From JAJTFW01 sp046330075 (GTDB lineage Bacteria; Bacteroidota; Bacteroidia; AKYH767-A; OLB10), in contig JAXLTL010000010.1 of the NCBI GenBank assembly GCA_046330075.1, positions 1-64,000 of the forward strand: DNA of 64,000 nt. Reading direction: 5' to 3'. A program made the position numbers and the translations under genes. Of this stretch, positions 7,691 to 17,881 are shown piece by piece (position 1 is the stretch's first letter; every line of letters begins with the position of its first letter). A model generated the notes under the pieces. That model saw only the letters and a program-made list of their open reading frames with translations, did no database searches and was not told the origin of the DNA.

Positions 7691-7942
7691 AAGGGCGTTC
7701 AGATGTAAATCACCGGGACTGCCTGTATGAGGAGCAATAAAATACCCTGAACTCTTTCTTCTTATCGTTGGTGTTTACCCTATGGAAAAAATCATTCGGC
7801 ACATTCCTCTTTAACGATCCAAATTTTTTCCTTACATTTCGTGAAACTTCCTTCATAAGGAAGAACAACAAATACCCAGCATACCTATCTGACGGTGGTC
7901 TTCTTTTCAAATCAGCACCGAAAACATCAGCCAACCTCGCTT

Positions 7943-10900
7943 ATGAACCGTATCCCTCAACGACTGCATCAATTATCAGGATGCTACAGAATCTACTTAC
8001 TCCTGTTCTCAGCATTCTTACTGTTAAGCAGCACTCCTTCTAAGGCCACTGTAAGCAGTTATACCTTTGCCACGTCGGGCGGTAATTATATTCCGATTAC
8101 GGGAACAACATTATACTCGGGTTCGTGGGATGATGGTGCCAGTGCATTGATTACAATTCCCTTCACTTTTACATATAACAATACCGGCTATACGACATTG
8201 TCGGTAACGCCAAACGGTTTTATTACGCTGGGTGCTGTTCCGGGAGGTACGCTTTACTGCGGACTTCAAACTGCACCTTCTAATTCCATCGCCGGATACG
8301 GAACAGATCTCGTAGGAGCGAGCGCTACCTCGTCGATTCAATACGCGACAACCGGATCATCTCCCAACAGAAAATTCATCATTCAGTGGACCGATTGTGA
8401 TCACTATGGAAACAGCAATGTAAACCACTGGTCGTTTCAGATTGTTTTGAATGAAACCAGCAACACGATACAGGTGGTTTACGGTACCTTCACGACCTCC
8501 ACTACGATGGGGGCCAACAATTGCACGGATGCTTCTACTGAATCCGGAAGTGTTGGATTATTGGGAGGAAATACAACCGATTTCAATCTGCGAAAAGTAG
8601 TTAACGGCACCACAACCTGGTCGACCTCAACGGCTGGTACGGCTCTCAACGATGTGTGTAATCTCTCTTCCTCCAACAATCCTGTCAGCGGAATGACCTA
8701 TACCTGGACACCGGGCCCTACCACACCGATGAGCTTTGTATCCTGCACCACTACATTCCAGAATGCTTCCATGGGTGTTCCTTATCCGAGTGTTAACAAC
8801 AGGCTATTACAGGTACAGGTTGTTACTACCGGAACACTCTCTCCGTTAACCGTCAGCTCTTTGAATCTGTCAACAACAGGTTCAACCAATCCTGTAACTG
8901 ACATCTCCAATTTTAAAATTTTCTTTACAGGCTCCTCTGCAACATTCAGTTCAGCCACTCAGTTTGGAAGCACCTTCAACGCTCCCAATGGTTCTTTCAC
9001 AATCAACGGATCCGCTACGCTCGTTGAAGGCACCAACTATTTCTGGATTACATATGATGCCGCTTCTACAGCGATTGTGAATGATCATATTTCAGGGTGT
9101 TGCACTTCGGTTACCGGATCAGGAACCATGGGAGTACGAACACCAACAGTTACCTGCCCTGCCGGATTTCATACCATCTCCCAGCTTGGAACATGGACAC
9201 CGCTTACAAATTTCGCTCCGCATTCAAACGGAGGTGTTATGTTATTGCTCTCTGACGGAAGTGTTATCTGCAAAACATTTTCCGGCGGAAGTGATAGTTA
9301 TGGCAATCTGTTCGACAAACTCACGCCTGATGCAACCGGAAGTTATGCCAACGGCACCTGGTCAACCATAGCACCGATGATCAATACACGCCTCTACTTC
9401 TCTTCTCAGGTATTGATGGATGGCAGAGTGTATGTGGCAGGAGGTGAATACGGAACCGGATTATCAGCAGGCGAAGTATACAATCCGCTCACCAATACCT
9501 GGACCGCGACTCCAGCACCCGGAGGTTCGGTAAGTGATGCCAACTCTGAAATGCTTCCCGATGGTAAAGTACTGCAGGCACTCGTAACCGGTGCACTTAC
9601 CGGAACTAAAATCTACGATCCTGTTGCGAACACATATAGCAACGGTCCTACTGCATTGGGTATACACAATGAATCGGCATGGGTAAAACTGGCTGACAAC
9701 AGTATTCTCTACGTAAATCGTTTGAGCACAAGTTCTGAAAGATATATTCCTTCTCTCGGAGCATGGGTAGCTGACGCCACTGTTCCTGTCTCCCTGTACG
9801 ATCCATACGGACTCGAAACAGGCGGAGCAGTATTGTTGCCAGATGGCAGAGCATTCTTCCTTGGCTCAACCGGCCATACTGCCTATTACACACCCAGCGG
9901 CAATAATTCGCCGGGAGTATGGGCTGCAGGACCCGATTTCCCGAACAGCCAGGGAACACCTGATGCTCCGGCAGCCATGATGGTAAATGGAAAGATACTC
10001 TGCACGGCATCACCGCTGCCCACCTCCGCCAATCACTTTCCTTCACCAACTACTTTCTTTGAATTCGACTACGTTTCCAACTCCTTCACACAGATCAATG
10101 CACCGGCGGGAGGAGCAACGATTCCGGTTTCCTGCTATGTCACCAACATGCTCGCCCTTCCTGACGGCAACATACTGTTTTCACAACAAGGCTCCAATGC
10201 CTATTACATCTACACGCCTGGCGGAAATCCGCTGGCATCAGGCAAACCCACGATTGGCGTTATCAACCAGAACACCTGTACTGATTTCACCATTACCGGA
10301 ACAAAATTCAATGGCATCTCCCAGGGCGCTACCTATGGTGACGACTGGCAGATGAATACAAACTATCCGCTCGTACGGTTAACTTCCGGCAGCAATACGT
10401 ACTATGCCCGGACCTATAACTGGAACAGCACAGGAGTCATGAGAGGAAGTCTTCCCGACACAGTGAAATTTACTTTACCAGCGGGACTACCGGCAGGCAA
10501 CTATGCGCTTCGCGTTGTGGCCAACGGTATAGCGTCTGATCCGGTAACTTTCAACCCCAATGTAACACCTTCGGTAAGCATCAGTTCCTCGGCCGGCAAT
10601 ACGCTCTGTGCAGGCAGCTCCACTACCTTCAGTGCAACACCAACCAACGGGGGTGCTTCGCCAACATATCAATGGATTAAAAACTCAACTGTTGTTGGTA
10701 CCGGCAGCAGTTACTCCACCAGCGGATTAGCAGAAAACGACTCTGTAAAATGCATCATGACCTCCAATGCCGCCTGCATTGCTTCCGGCACCAATCCTGC
10801 TACCTCTGCTGCGATAAAATTCAAAGTCTCCTACTGTACACAGGATGTTAATCTTAAAGTATTCATTGAAGGATATTATAATCCTATATCTGATTCTATG

Positions 10901-11164
10901 CTGGCTGTTGCCGATCCGGTTGGACATCCTACAAGTACTGATTCACTCACACTGCAAGTGGTAGACTCTGCAGGATTTGCGGTGGTCGCTTCTCAGAAAA
11001 AACTGATCAGCACACATGGACAGGCAACATTTAATTTCACCGGACTCCTGCCCGGGCACCGATATTATTTTGTGGTAAAGAGCCGAAATACGATTGAAAC
11101 CTGGAGTAAACAAAGCTTCTATTTCACGACTGCCAACAAGACCATTGATCTCACCATTCCATAG
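7943..11164 (+). CDS. Large secreted kelch / galactose-oxidase-like protein
   Basis: The frame is open from 7895, but ATG 7943 gives a proper export signal (basic start, then IYLLLFSAFLLLSSTPSKA), so I use that start (1073 residues). After the signal comes a beta-sandwich domain (about 35-265, with TYNNTGYTTLSVTPNGFITLG). A second beta domain follows (about 270-410), and then a kelch-type propeller (about 415-765). The propeller has repeats such as MDGRVYVAGGEYGTG..AGEVYNPLTNTWTA and LPDGKVLQALVTG..TKIYDPVANTY. The next segment (about 770-880, PLVRLTSGSNTYYARTYNW... GSLPDTVKFTLPAGLPAGNYALRVVANG) matches the early-set domain that ends galactose-oxidase-like copper-radical oxidases. An Ig-like and an Fn3-like segment finish it. 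No T9SS sorting domain is seen at the end. Enzymatic activity is uncertain because I did not identify the Tyr-Cys copper site. Confidence 0.8.
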   Translation: MNRIPQRLHQLSGCYRIYLLLFSAFLLLSSTPSKATVSSYTFATSGGNYIPITGTTLYSGSWDDGASALITIPFTFTYNNTGYTTLSVTPNGFITLGAVPGGTLYCGLQTAPSNSIAGYGTDLVGASATSSIQYATTGSSPNRKFIIQWTDCDHYGNSNVNHWSFQIVLNETSNTIQVVYGTFTTSTTMGANNCTDASTESGSVGLLGGNTTDFNLRKVVNGTTTWSTSTAGTALNDVCNLSSSNNPVSGMTYTWTPGPTTPMSFVSCTTTFQNASMGVPYPSVNNRLLQVQVVTTGTLSPLTVSSLNLSTTGSTNPVTDISNFKIFFTGSSATFSSATQFGSTFNAPNGSFTINGSATLVEGTNYFWITYDAASTAIVNDHISGCCTSVTGSGTMGVRTPTVTCPAGFHTISQLGTWTPLTNFAPHSNGGVMLLLSDGSVICKTFSGGSDSYGNLFDKLTPDATGSYANGTWSTIAPMINTRLYFSSQVLMDGRVYVAGGEYGTGLSAGEVYNPLTNTWTATPAPGGSVSDANSEMLPDGKVLQALVTGALTGTKIYDPVANTYSNGPTALGIHNESAWVKLADNSILYVNRLSTSSERYIPSLGAWVADATVPVSLYDPYGLETGGAVLLPDGRAFFLGSTGHTAYYTPSGNNSPGVWAAGPDFPNSQGTPDAPAAMMVNGKILCTASPLPTSANHFPSPTTFFEFDYVSNSFTQINAPAGGATIPVSCYVTNMLALPDGNILFSQQGSNAYYIYTPGGNPLASGKPTIGVINQNTCTDFTITGTKFNGISQGATYGDDWQMNTNYPLVRLTSGSNTYYARTYNWNSTGVMRGSLPDTVKFTLPAGLPAGNYALRVVANGIASDPVTFNPNVTPSVSISSSAGNTLCAGSSTTFSATPTNGGASPTYQWIKNSTVVGTGSSYSTSGLAENDSVKCIMTSNAACIASGTNPATSAAIKFKVSYCTQDVNLKVFIEGYYNPISDSMLAVADPVGHPTSTDSLTLQVVDSAGFAVVASQKKLISTHGQATFNFTGLLPGHRYYFVVKSRNTIETWSKQSFYFTTANKTIDLTIP

Positions 11165-11638
11165 GAAACCTGTATCTGTACGCTATTGAAATCCGCTGAT
11201 CTTTCGCAAAAATCAAATTACAGGTAGCAGAAGTGTCGTTACCGGTTTCGGAAACATGGGATTCACTGAAAACGTCCTGATCTCAGAATTAACTCCATCC
11301 TTCTGGTGGAAATCTGCAGTAACACTATGGTTTGAACGTACTACTTCAGCAAGAAAAGGATGGCAGGGGTTCAAAAGTTCTCATTGAAAAAACCAATCTA
11401 ACAACCTGTTTCCTGGCCTGTTTTTGTCGTTTTTACCCGAATTCGGGCAGTTTTATCACCCAAATCACTCCATTGAGGTAGATTTTCACATATCGTTAAA
11501 TAGTATTCCACCCACTTAGGGGATAAATACAACATATGTTCTATTGCGCAGCAAACTAGTTTTGCATACCTTGCGATGATATCCCGTTCCGAACTGGAAC
11601 ACTCTGAATTTGAAATAATAAATCTACTAATACACAAC
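11165..11638. other. Intergenic region with promoter for the giant protease gene
   Basis: No convincing gene is present. A 43-codon plus-strand frame (11256-11387) has a Trp-rich sequence but no ribosome site or recognisable relative, and may be decayed coding DNA. The right end holds the TAGTTTTG box at 11557-11564. Confidence 0.5.
11557..11564 (+). promoter_or_regulatory. -7 box (TAGTTTTG) for the giant S8-like protein
   Basis: An exact TAnnTTTG match lies 74 bp before the ATG at 11639. The alternative ATG at 11576 would leave almost no leader, which supports the later start. Confidence 0.5.
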
Positions 11639-14600
11639 ATGAAACCAATCCCAACCCTGCTTCTGGTCATCCGACTTTTAGTGCTGTGTTTGTTGCCGGC
11701 CTCCTTACAGGCACAGACTCAGATCAATGATTACGTGCTCTTTTCAGGCAATGGTACCGTACCAGGTGCCACATCAGGAACGCCAGCCTCTCCGGGCTAT
11801 GCAACTCAACTTTCGTCATCGGTAACGATCAATGGCGGAATCGTGGGGGCCATGAATCTGGTTCAGTCAACCGGCAGTTCTCAGATTACGGGCTCCATTC
11901 GCACCAATGGGAAAGTGGTGCTGAGTAACAGCAACAAAGTCACCGGAGTTATTATTGCCGGTAACAGCGCGAATGCCACTCCTTCCATTCAAATCGGCTC
12001 CAGTGCCATTCTGAATGGTAATATCGATGGAAACGGAAATATTACTGTTTCCGGCGGTACCGTGAGCGGTAAAGTGACTGTGCCATCCGGTAAAACTTAT
12101 ACTGGACCTACGCCCGCCGGCGGACTCGTATACGGCACTCCGGCAATACCGGCATTACCGGGTTTACCCACACCATCCGCCTTCCCTCCGGCTGGTTCTA
12201 CCAATGTTACTACAACCAGTACCATTACTCCCGGTTCATACAACAACATGACGCTCACCGGAAACAAAACCGTTACTTTCAATGGTCCCGGTGTATATGT
12301 ATTCAATACCATCAACAACTCCGGCAGCTGCAATACGTTTAAATTTAATTTTCAGAACAGCACCACCGGTGTATTTAAAATCTACATCTACGGAACAGCA
12401 AATCTGGGCAAGAGCGGATCATCCATGATCAATGGAGGAAGTGCTTCCCGTATCTTCTACGAAACAAAAAGTAATGCAGCCACTGCCTTTGTCATTGCCA
12501 ATGGCTCAACCTCTGCTCCTTCCCGCCTCGATGGTAACGTATATGCTCCATACGGCGGCATCAACATCGGATCTGGAACAGGATGTACTGCTCTGCATGG
12601 TACCTTGTGGAGCGGTACTCAGGTTAATCTCTGCAGCGGAGTTACTATCAACTATGTTGCACCTGCACCACAATGCACCACACCAACAGCCAATGCCGGT
12701 GCTGATCAGGTGATCAACTGTACTTCTTCTACTGTTCAACTGAACGCTTCCGGTTCAACGGCAGGTGTAACTTTCAGCTGGAGTGGTCCGGGTATCGTTT
12801 CCGGAGGAACCACTGCAACTCCGGTTGTCAATGCCGCAGGCACTTACACTGTAACTGTAAACAGCAACGGTTGCACTGCTTCTGATCAGGCTGTCGTTAC
12901 AGTGAACACTACTGCTCCCGGCGCATCTGCCTCGGTATCGGGAGATATCACCTGCTCAAACTCAAGCGTACAACTTCAGGGATCTTCTGCAACAGCAGGA
13001 GTGAACTACAGCTGGGCGGGACCCGGCGTTGTTTCCGGTGGTAATACCGCCAACGCTACCGCCAATGCTACAGGAAGCTATACAGTAACTGTTACCAATC
13101 CGGTGAATGGTTGCACTGCTACGGCATCCGTAACGGTCAATAGTAACTTCACTGCACCGGATGCTGATGCAGGTCCTGCCAACGCGCTTACCTGTACCAT
13201 CCTGGAGGTTACACTCAGCGGAACATCCTCTACTCCGGATGCCCAATATGCATGGACAACTTCAGGAACCGGGAATATTTTGAGTGGTGCGAATACTTCA
13301 TCGCCGACTGTAAACGGATTGGGCACTTATTACCTCACGGTTACACATCCTGCCAGCGGATGTACCGCAACGGACTCCGTGGTGATTGAAGAAGGTCCGT
13401 GTATCCTTCCTTACTACACTCCATGTCCGGGCGGAAAAATCAGCGATGTACTCGGCTGCGAACTCAGCTCTCTCTATCAGAACTACGTAGTTGGCTCTGA
13501 CACCATCAATGATGTTTACTTCTTCCAGGGTGACAGTGTGTATATCGAGATCATCACAATTGAAGGACAGACACAAAACGTCTTCAACCTGGTATACAAC
13601 ACGCCCGGTTACGGATTAACGGATACCATTCCCAACGGATTGAATCCGCTCATCATCACCGGTAAATATCCTATTGCCAATCTGGCTGCGCTCTCGGTTG
13701 CACCGGCAGTAAACATGATCAATTATGTGCGTCCGGTTTACCCCTCTATTCAGAACAGCGGAATCACTGTAACACAGGGAGATATTGCCCAGGGCACCAA
13801 TACGGTCCGCGATGGCTTCAATGTTGACGGCAGCGGTGTGAAAGTATGTGTACTCTCCGACAGCTATAACAGCATTCTCGGAAGTCCGGCCACCACTGAC
13901 GTTTTTAACGGCGATCTTCCCGGAGCAGGCAACCCTGAAGGGCATACCACACCGGTTGATCTCATCAAAGAATATCCATACGGACAACGCAGTGACGAAG
14001 GTCGTGCGATGTTGCAGGTTGTACACGATGTAGCACCCGGCGCCACGCTAGGATTCCGTACCGGAACCATCAGCGAAGGAGATATGGCACAAGGTATCAT
14101 CGAATGTGCACAACACGGATGTGATGTGATTGCGGATGATATTACCTGGCTCACTTCACCCTTCTTCCAGGACGGTGTTCTTGCTAAAGCCATCGACTCT
14201 GTTACCGCGATGGGTGTATCCTACTTCGTGGCTGCAGGTAACTTCGATTCCAAATCCTACCAGCATCAGTATGTGCCCACCACGGCTCCGTTTGGAATGG
14301 CAGGAACCGCGCACGACTTCGGTGGTGGCGATAATCTCCTCAGCGTAACACTCGCGCCGGGAAGTTACACCCTTGTACTGCAGTGGCAGGACTCCATTTA
14401 CTCCCTCGGACAAACATCCACCGGCTCCTTAACCGACTACGATATTTATCTCACCAACCAGTACGGAACACAATACTTCGGTTTCAACCGTAACAATATG
14501 GGCGGCGACCCGATCGAAGTGCTTCCATTCATTGTACCGGGCACCAATCCGGTGCAGGCCAACATCGCTGTGATCCGCGCTGCAGGAAACGTAAATGCCA

Positions 14601-17600
14601 ACATCAAGCTGCTGGTATTCCGCGGTGAACTCAGCTTCAACGAACATGCAAACGGAAGATCAACTATTGTAGGACAAGCCAACGCTGAAAATGCGATCAC
14701 TGTAGGTGCAGTGAATTATTTCAACACTCCGGCTTACGGTGTTAACCCTCCAACTGTGCAGGACTTCTCCTCCCGTGGCGGAACACCCGTAGACGGCGTA
14801 GTACGTAACAAGCCCGACTTCATCGCACCCAACGGCGGTAATACAACCGTTCAGATGGGCGGACCCAATGTAGACAGCGACCTCTTCCCGAACTTCTTCG
14901 GAACCTCTGCGGCTGCACCTCATGCCGCCGGTGTGGGCGCCCTGCTCATCAGCGCGAAGCAGAAATTTTACGGAGCTGATCTGGATCCGGCCGGACTCAA
15001 ACAACTCATGAGTTCAACCGCTCTTGACATCGACGCACCCGGCTTCGACTTCAACACCGGTAACGGATATATTCAGCCTTACGCATCGATGCTCACCTTT
15101 GCTGCACCAACGCCACAGCTGAACAGTCTGGGATGGGACACCACCATTACTCCGGGAACTGTTACCTTCACCAGTACAGTAGCCGGCAACTACTTCACCA
15201 CTCAGTCCGTGGTGATCTTCAACGGCGATACCTTACCGACCAACTTCATCAACTCATCGCAGATCTCTGCGCTCATTCCGCCTTTCTTCGGAAACTATCC
15301 GCTCTATATCTACACCCCACCGATTGTGCCTTTCCTCAACGATGGCGGTAATTCAGATACGTTATACTTCTTCTCTACAGTGAAAAAAGACGTGAAAATT
15401 GTTGCTGACAACAAGACCAAGCGTTATGGAGAAGAAATGCCGGCCTTCACCTATCAGGTCTACGTCGATGAGGTACTGCTTGACAGCACGAATCTGACCT
15501 GGGCTGATCTGGGCCTGAATCCGGTCACCTTCAACACACCTGCCAATGCACTCTCCAATGCAGGACTGTACTTCATCCAGCCACAATCTTCAGTAATTGA
15601 CCCGGGTTATGAAACCTTCTTCAACTACGAATATGTAAATGGTATTCTCTCCATTGAGAAAATGCCACTGGTGATCACTCCGCACGACACAACATTAATG
15701 TATGGCGACAAAATTGAAATCAACGGTTTCAATTATCAGATCGACCAGACGAATGTGAATCCGGGTGATCTGCCTGTCATCCTCAGTGGAATTTCAGCCA
15801 ATCACCAGCAAAACATAGCTGATCAGCTGGCATTGATCAATGCACGTGCCCTGGTAAACGGAAGAGCGCTTGTTAACAGCGATCTTACCAACCTCAGCGC
15901 ACTCGTGAGTGCAAGAGCACTGGTAAATGCACGTGCCCTGGTAAACGCTCGCGCTCTGGTAAATGGAACCACTGAATACGACACCACCCTGCTGGTAGAT
16001 GTAGCTACTGCATCCATCTTTAACTATCAGGATGATCCGGATACTGCAGCCCTGGTAAGTGCAAGAGCACTGGTCAATGCCCGCGCGCTGGTCAATGCAA
16101 GAGCACTGGTGAATGCAAGAGCGCTGGTGAACGGCCGTGCACTCGTGAATGGCTCCTCTCTTGTCAACAGTTCAAATACCGGCGACAGCAGCACCAGCAA
16201 CTCAAATGTTGCAGTAATCATTGACGAAGATGATGCGAATGCGCCGGCAAATGATACACTTTACGAATTCAAAGGTATCAATATGATCACCGGCACCTGG
16301 GTAGGAACACATGCTATTGTACCTGCTGCATTCCTCAGTAACAACTTTGAGATCAGCTACGGGCTCGGTAATCTTACCATCCTCCCTGCTACGCTTACTG
16401 TGAAAGCCGATAACAAAACAGGAGAATACGGAACGCCGGTTAATTACACATCGGTAATTACCGGATTCCAGTACGATGATACGCAAGCCAGCGTAGTAGC
16501 ATCAGGTCCTTCCTATAGCATTCTGCAAAACGGGTCACCGGTGAGCGGAAATGTACCTGCAGGCAACTTTACTATTCAGACCGGCAATCTGCAGCTCATC
16601 GCACCAGCCGATTATGTGGTAAATTATGTTTCAGGCAACCTGAGCGTAAGCAAGGCTACATTGACTGCTACTGCCAACAATAAGTCAAGAGTATACGGAG
16701 ATCCGAATCCGGCCTTCACAATTACCTACTCCGGATTCAAGTACAACGACGATGCATCGTCGATCACTCCTCCTGTTGCCAGTACCACTGCAACCGTGAG
16801 CAGTCCGGTTGGGAACTATCCGATTACCCTCAGCGGAGGAAGTTCAAACAACTACAACTTCGTGCTGCAAAACGGAACACTCTGCATCACGAAGGCCAAT
16901 CTGTTGGTTACTGCTGACTTGAAGTACATCTTCAAAGGTGCATCGCTGCCAACTGGTACCAGCACAATTACAGGCTGGAAAAACAACGACCAGAACACCA
17001 TCACTTCCGGTCCGACGTATTCATTCCCGAGCAGTTGTAATCTGAACGCAGGTGTATATACGATTGGTGTTTGTTGCCTGAACTTCCCCAACAAGAACAA
17101 TTACAACATCACCTACAACACCGGATTACTGTATGTAAATCCCAAAGGGACAGGTGCCAAGAAAATTGTTCCTGCGCTGGTATGTATTGAACCGCTTACC
17201 GGTGATCCTTCAGGATTTACCTATAAGGCCAAATTCAAATACACCAACAGCAACACTACAGCGGTGTACATTCCTGTTGGAACCAGCAATCAGGTAACCT
17301 CTTCAGGAAGCTTCTCCGGAATACCACCGGTAGTATTCAATCCGGGTACCGGATACTTCTATGTGTACTTCAACGGACAGCAGATTACCTGGTCGGTGAA
17401 GAGTTATGAAAGCAGCACACTCACTACGGTGACAGCCTCTGCTACTTCCTCTTCTACTCAATGTACTTCTTCATCACGTATTGCAGAACAACGCAAGACA
17501 GAAACCGAACTGTTCCCGAATCCGGCAAGTCAGCAATTCAGTATCCGTGTTCCTGCCGGCACTTCCCTGCCGAATGCAGTACAACTCATGGATATGACCG

Positions 17601-17737
17601 GCCGACAGTTTGAACTCAGCCACAGCACGCATTACAACACGATGGAGTTTAACGCTGCCGCACTTCCGCAAGGAATGTACTTCATCACTTTGTACTTCGA
17701 AGACAAAACTGAAGTGATCCGATTCATCAAAGAATAA
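11639..17737 (+). CDS. Giant T9SS multidomain protein with subtilisin-like domain and ARALVN repeats
   Basis: ATG 11639 gives a clean Sec signal (MKPIPTLLLVIRLLVLCLLPASLQAQ), so the product is 2032 residues. In order it has a Gly/Ser/Thr-rich beta-solenoid-like domain (about 30-335), then three Ig-like repeats with TxNAGADQ and GxxYSWxGPG features (about 345-590). A subtilisin-like domain follows (about 735-1140), and then MBG-type beta domains (VKADNKTGEYG, ATANNKSRVYG). A C-terminal T9SS sorting domain (ELFPNPASQQFSI ... LPQGMYFITL) ends it. In the protease domain Asp741 (VCVLSDSY), Asn in VAAGN and Ser1090 (GTSAAAPHAAG) are present. The usual HGT histidine is replaced by Glu787 in DEGRAML. 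A hexapeptide array interrupts the MBG region. It should be surface-exposed or secreted. Peptidase activity is plausible but not certain. Confidence 0.85.
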   Translation: MKPIPTLLLVIRLLVLCLLPASLQAQTQINDYVLFSGNGTVPGATSGTPASPGYATQLSSSVTINGGIVGAMNLVQSTGSSQITGSIRTNGKVVLSNSNKVTGVIIAGNSANATPSIQIGSSAILNGNIDGNGNITVSGGTVSGKVTVPSGKTYTGPTPAGGLVYGTPAIPALPGLPTPSAFPPAGSTNVTTTSTITPGSYNNMTLTGNKTVTFNGPGVYVFNTINNSGSCNTFKFNFQNSTTGVFKIYIYGTANLGKSGSSMINGGSASRIFYETKSNAATAFVIANGSTSAPSRLDGNVYAPYGGINIGSGTGCTALHGTLWSGTQVNLCSGVTINYVAPAPQCTTPTANAGADQVINCTSSTVQLNASGSTAGVTFSWSGPGIVSGGTTATPVVNAAGTYTVTVNSNGCTASDQAVVTVNTTAPGASASVSGDITCSNSSVQLQGSSATAGVNYSWAGPGVVSGGNTANATANATGSYTVTVTNPVNGCTATASVTVNSNFTAPDADAGPANALTCTILEVTLSGTSSTPDAQYAWTTSGTGNILSGANTSSPTVNGLGTYYLTVTHPASGCTATDSVVIEEGPCILPYYTPCPGGKISDVLGCELSSLYQNYVVGSDTINDVYFFQGDSVYIEIITIEGQTQNVFNLVYNTPGYGLTDTIPNGLNPLIITGKYPIANLAALSVAPAVNMINYVRPVYPSIQNSGITVTQGDIAQGTNTVRDGFNVDGSGVKVCVLSDSYNSILGSPATTDVFNGDLPGAGNPEGHTTPVDLIKEYPYGQRSDEGRAMLQVVHDVAPGATLGFRTGTISEGDMAQGIIECAQHGCDVIADDITWLTSPFFQDGVLAKAIDSVTAMGVSYFVAAGNFDSKSYQHQYVPTTAPFGMAGTAHDFGGGDNLLSVTLAPGSYTLVLQWQDSIYSLGQTSTGSLTDYDIYLTNQYGTQYFGFNRNNMGGDPIEVLPFIVPGTNPVQANIAVIRAAGNVNANIKLLVFRGELSFNEHANGRSTIVGQANAENAITVGAVNYFNTPAYGVNPPTVQDFSSRGGTPVDGVVRNKPDFIAPNGGNTTVQMGGPNVDSDLFPNFFGTSAAAPHAAGVGALLISAKQKFYGADLDPAGLKQLMSSTALDIDAPGFDFNTGNGYIQPYASMLTFAAPTPQLNSLGWDTTITPGTVTFTSTVAGNYFTTQSVVIFNGDTLPTNFINSSQISALIPPFFGNYPLYIYTPPIVPFLNDGGNSDTLYFFSTVKKDVKIVADNKTKRYGEEMPAFTYQVYVDEVLLDSTNLTWADLGLNPVTFNTPANALSNAGLYFIQPQSSVIDPGYETFFNYEYVNGILSIEKMPLVITPHDTTLMYGDKIEINGFNYQIDQTNVNPGDLPVILSGISANHQQNIADQLALINARALVNGRALVNSDLTNLSALVSARALVNARALVNARALVNGTTEYDTTLLVDVATASIFNYQDDPDTAALVSARALVNARALVNARALVNARALVNGRALVNGSSLVNSSNTGDSSTSNSNVAVIIDEDDANAPANDTLYEFKGINMITGTWVGTHAIVPAAFLSNNFEISYGLGNLTILPATLTVKADNKTGEYGTPVNYTSVITGFQYDDTQASVVASGPSYSILQNGSPVSGNVPAGNFTIQTGNLQLIAPADYVVNYVSGNLSVSKATLTATANNKSRVYGDPNPAFTITYSGFKYNDDASSITPPVASTTATVSSPVGNYPITLSGGSSNNYNFVLQNGTLCITKANLLVTADLKYIFKGASLPTGTSTITGWKNNDQNTITSGPTYSFPSSCNLNAGVYTIGVCCLNFPNKNNYNITYNTGLLYVNPKGTGAKKIVPALVCIEPLTGDPSGFTYKAKFKYTNSNTTAVYIPVGTSNQVTSSGSFSGIPPVVFNPGTGYFYVYFNGQQITWSVKSYESSTLTTVTASATSSSTQCTSSSRIAEQRKTETELFPNPASQQFSIRVPAGTSLPNAVQLMDMTGRQFELSHSTHYNTMEFNAAALPQGMYFITLYFEDKTEVIRFIKE
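15830..16172 (+). repeat. In-gene array of 18-bp units encoding ARALVN
   Basis: Residues about 1398-1511 of the giant protein contain two blocks of the hexapeptide ARALVN/GRALVN/SARALV. They are separated by about 29 unique residues (GTTEYDTTLL ... DDPDTA). Adjacent DNA units differ mainly at third positions, for example GCACGTGCCCTGGTAAAC against GCAAGAGCACTGGTGAAT. The array is therefore kept at the protein level and is not a fresh DNA slippage product. Confidence 0.9.
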
Positions 17738-17754
17738 ACACTTCCGATCCAACG

Positions 17755-17788
17755 AAAAAGGCTGCTCCGTTGAGCAGCCTTTTTTTTT
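17755..17788. terminator. Bidirectional terminator
   Basis: AAAAAGGCTGCTC-CGTT-GAGCAGCCTTTTTT forms a GC-rich stem flanked by A and T runs. It lies between the giant protease gene (plus) and the convergent propeller gene (minus), and can serve both. Confidence 0.9.
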
Positions 17789-17881
17789 CAGGACTAGTCA
17801 GGAACCGGAAGACCGGGATTCTGCTGATCCGTAGAAACAAAGTTTCGGACAATTACATCCCACTGCAAGAAAGAAGTGATG

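Noticed and set aside
7405..7730. Overlapping frames encoding Arg/Glu- or Arg/Ala-rich peptides
   Set aside because: All frames of the purine tract are open because it lacks T; the peptides are trivial repeats with no start signal or non-repetitive domain.
7710..7934. Minus-strand 74-codon frame upstream of the kelch gene (ADLKRRPPSDRYAGYLLFF)
   Set aside because: It overlaps the leader of the kelch gene on the other strand and lacks a promoter or partner; it reads more like a dispersed intergenic repeat than a gene, which a genome-wide search would settle.
11256..11387. 43-codon plus-strand frame
   Set aside because: Trp-rich and protein-like in places, but isolated, without ribosome site or recognisable relative; kept only as possible decayed DNA.
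13616..14193. Long minus-strand frames opposite the giant protease gene
   Set aside because: They are complementary-frame shadows of a well-supported plus-strand gene and have no coherent domain.
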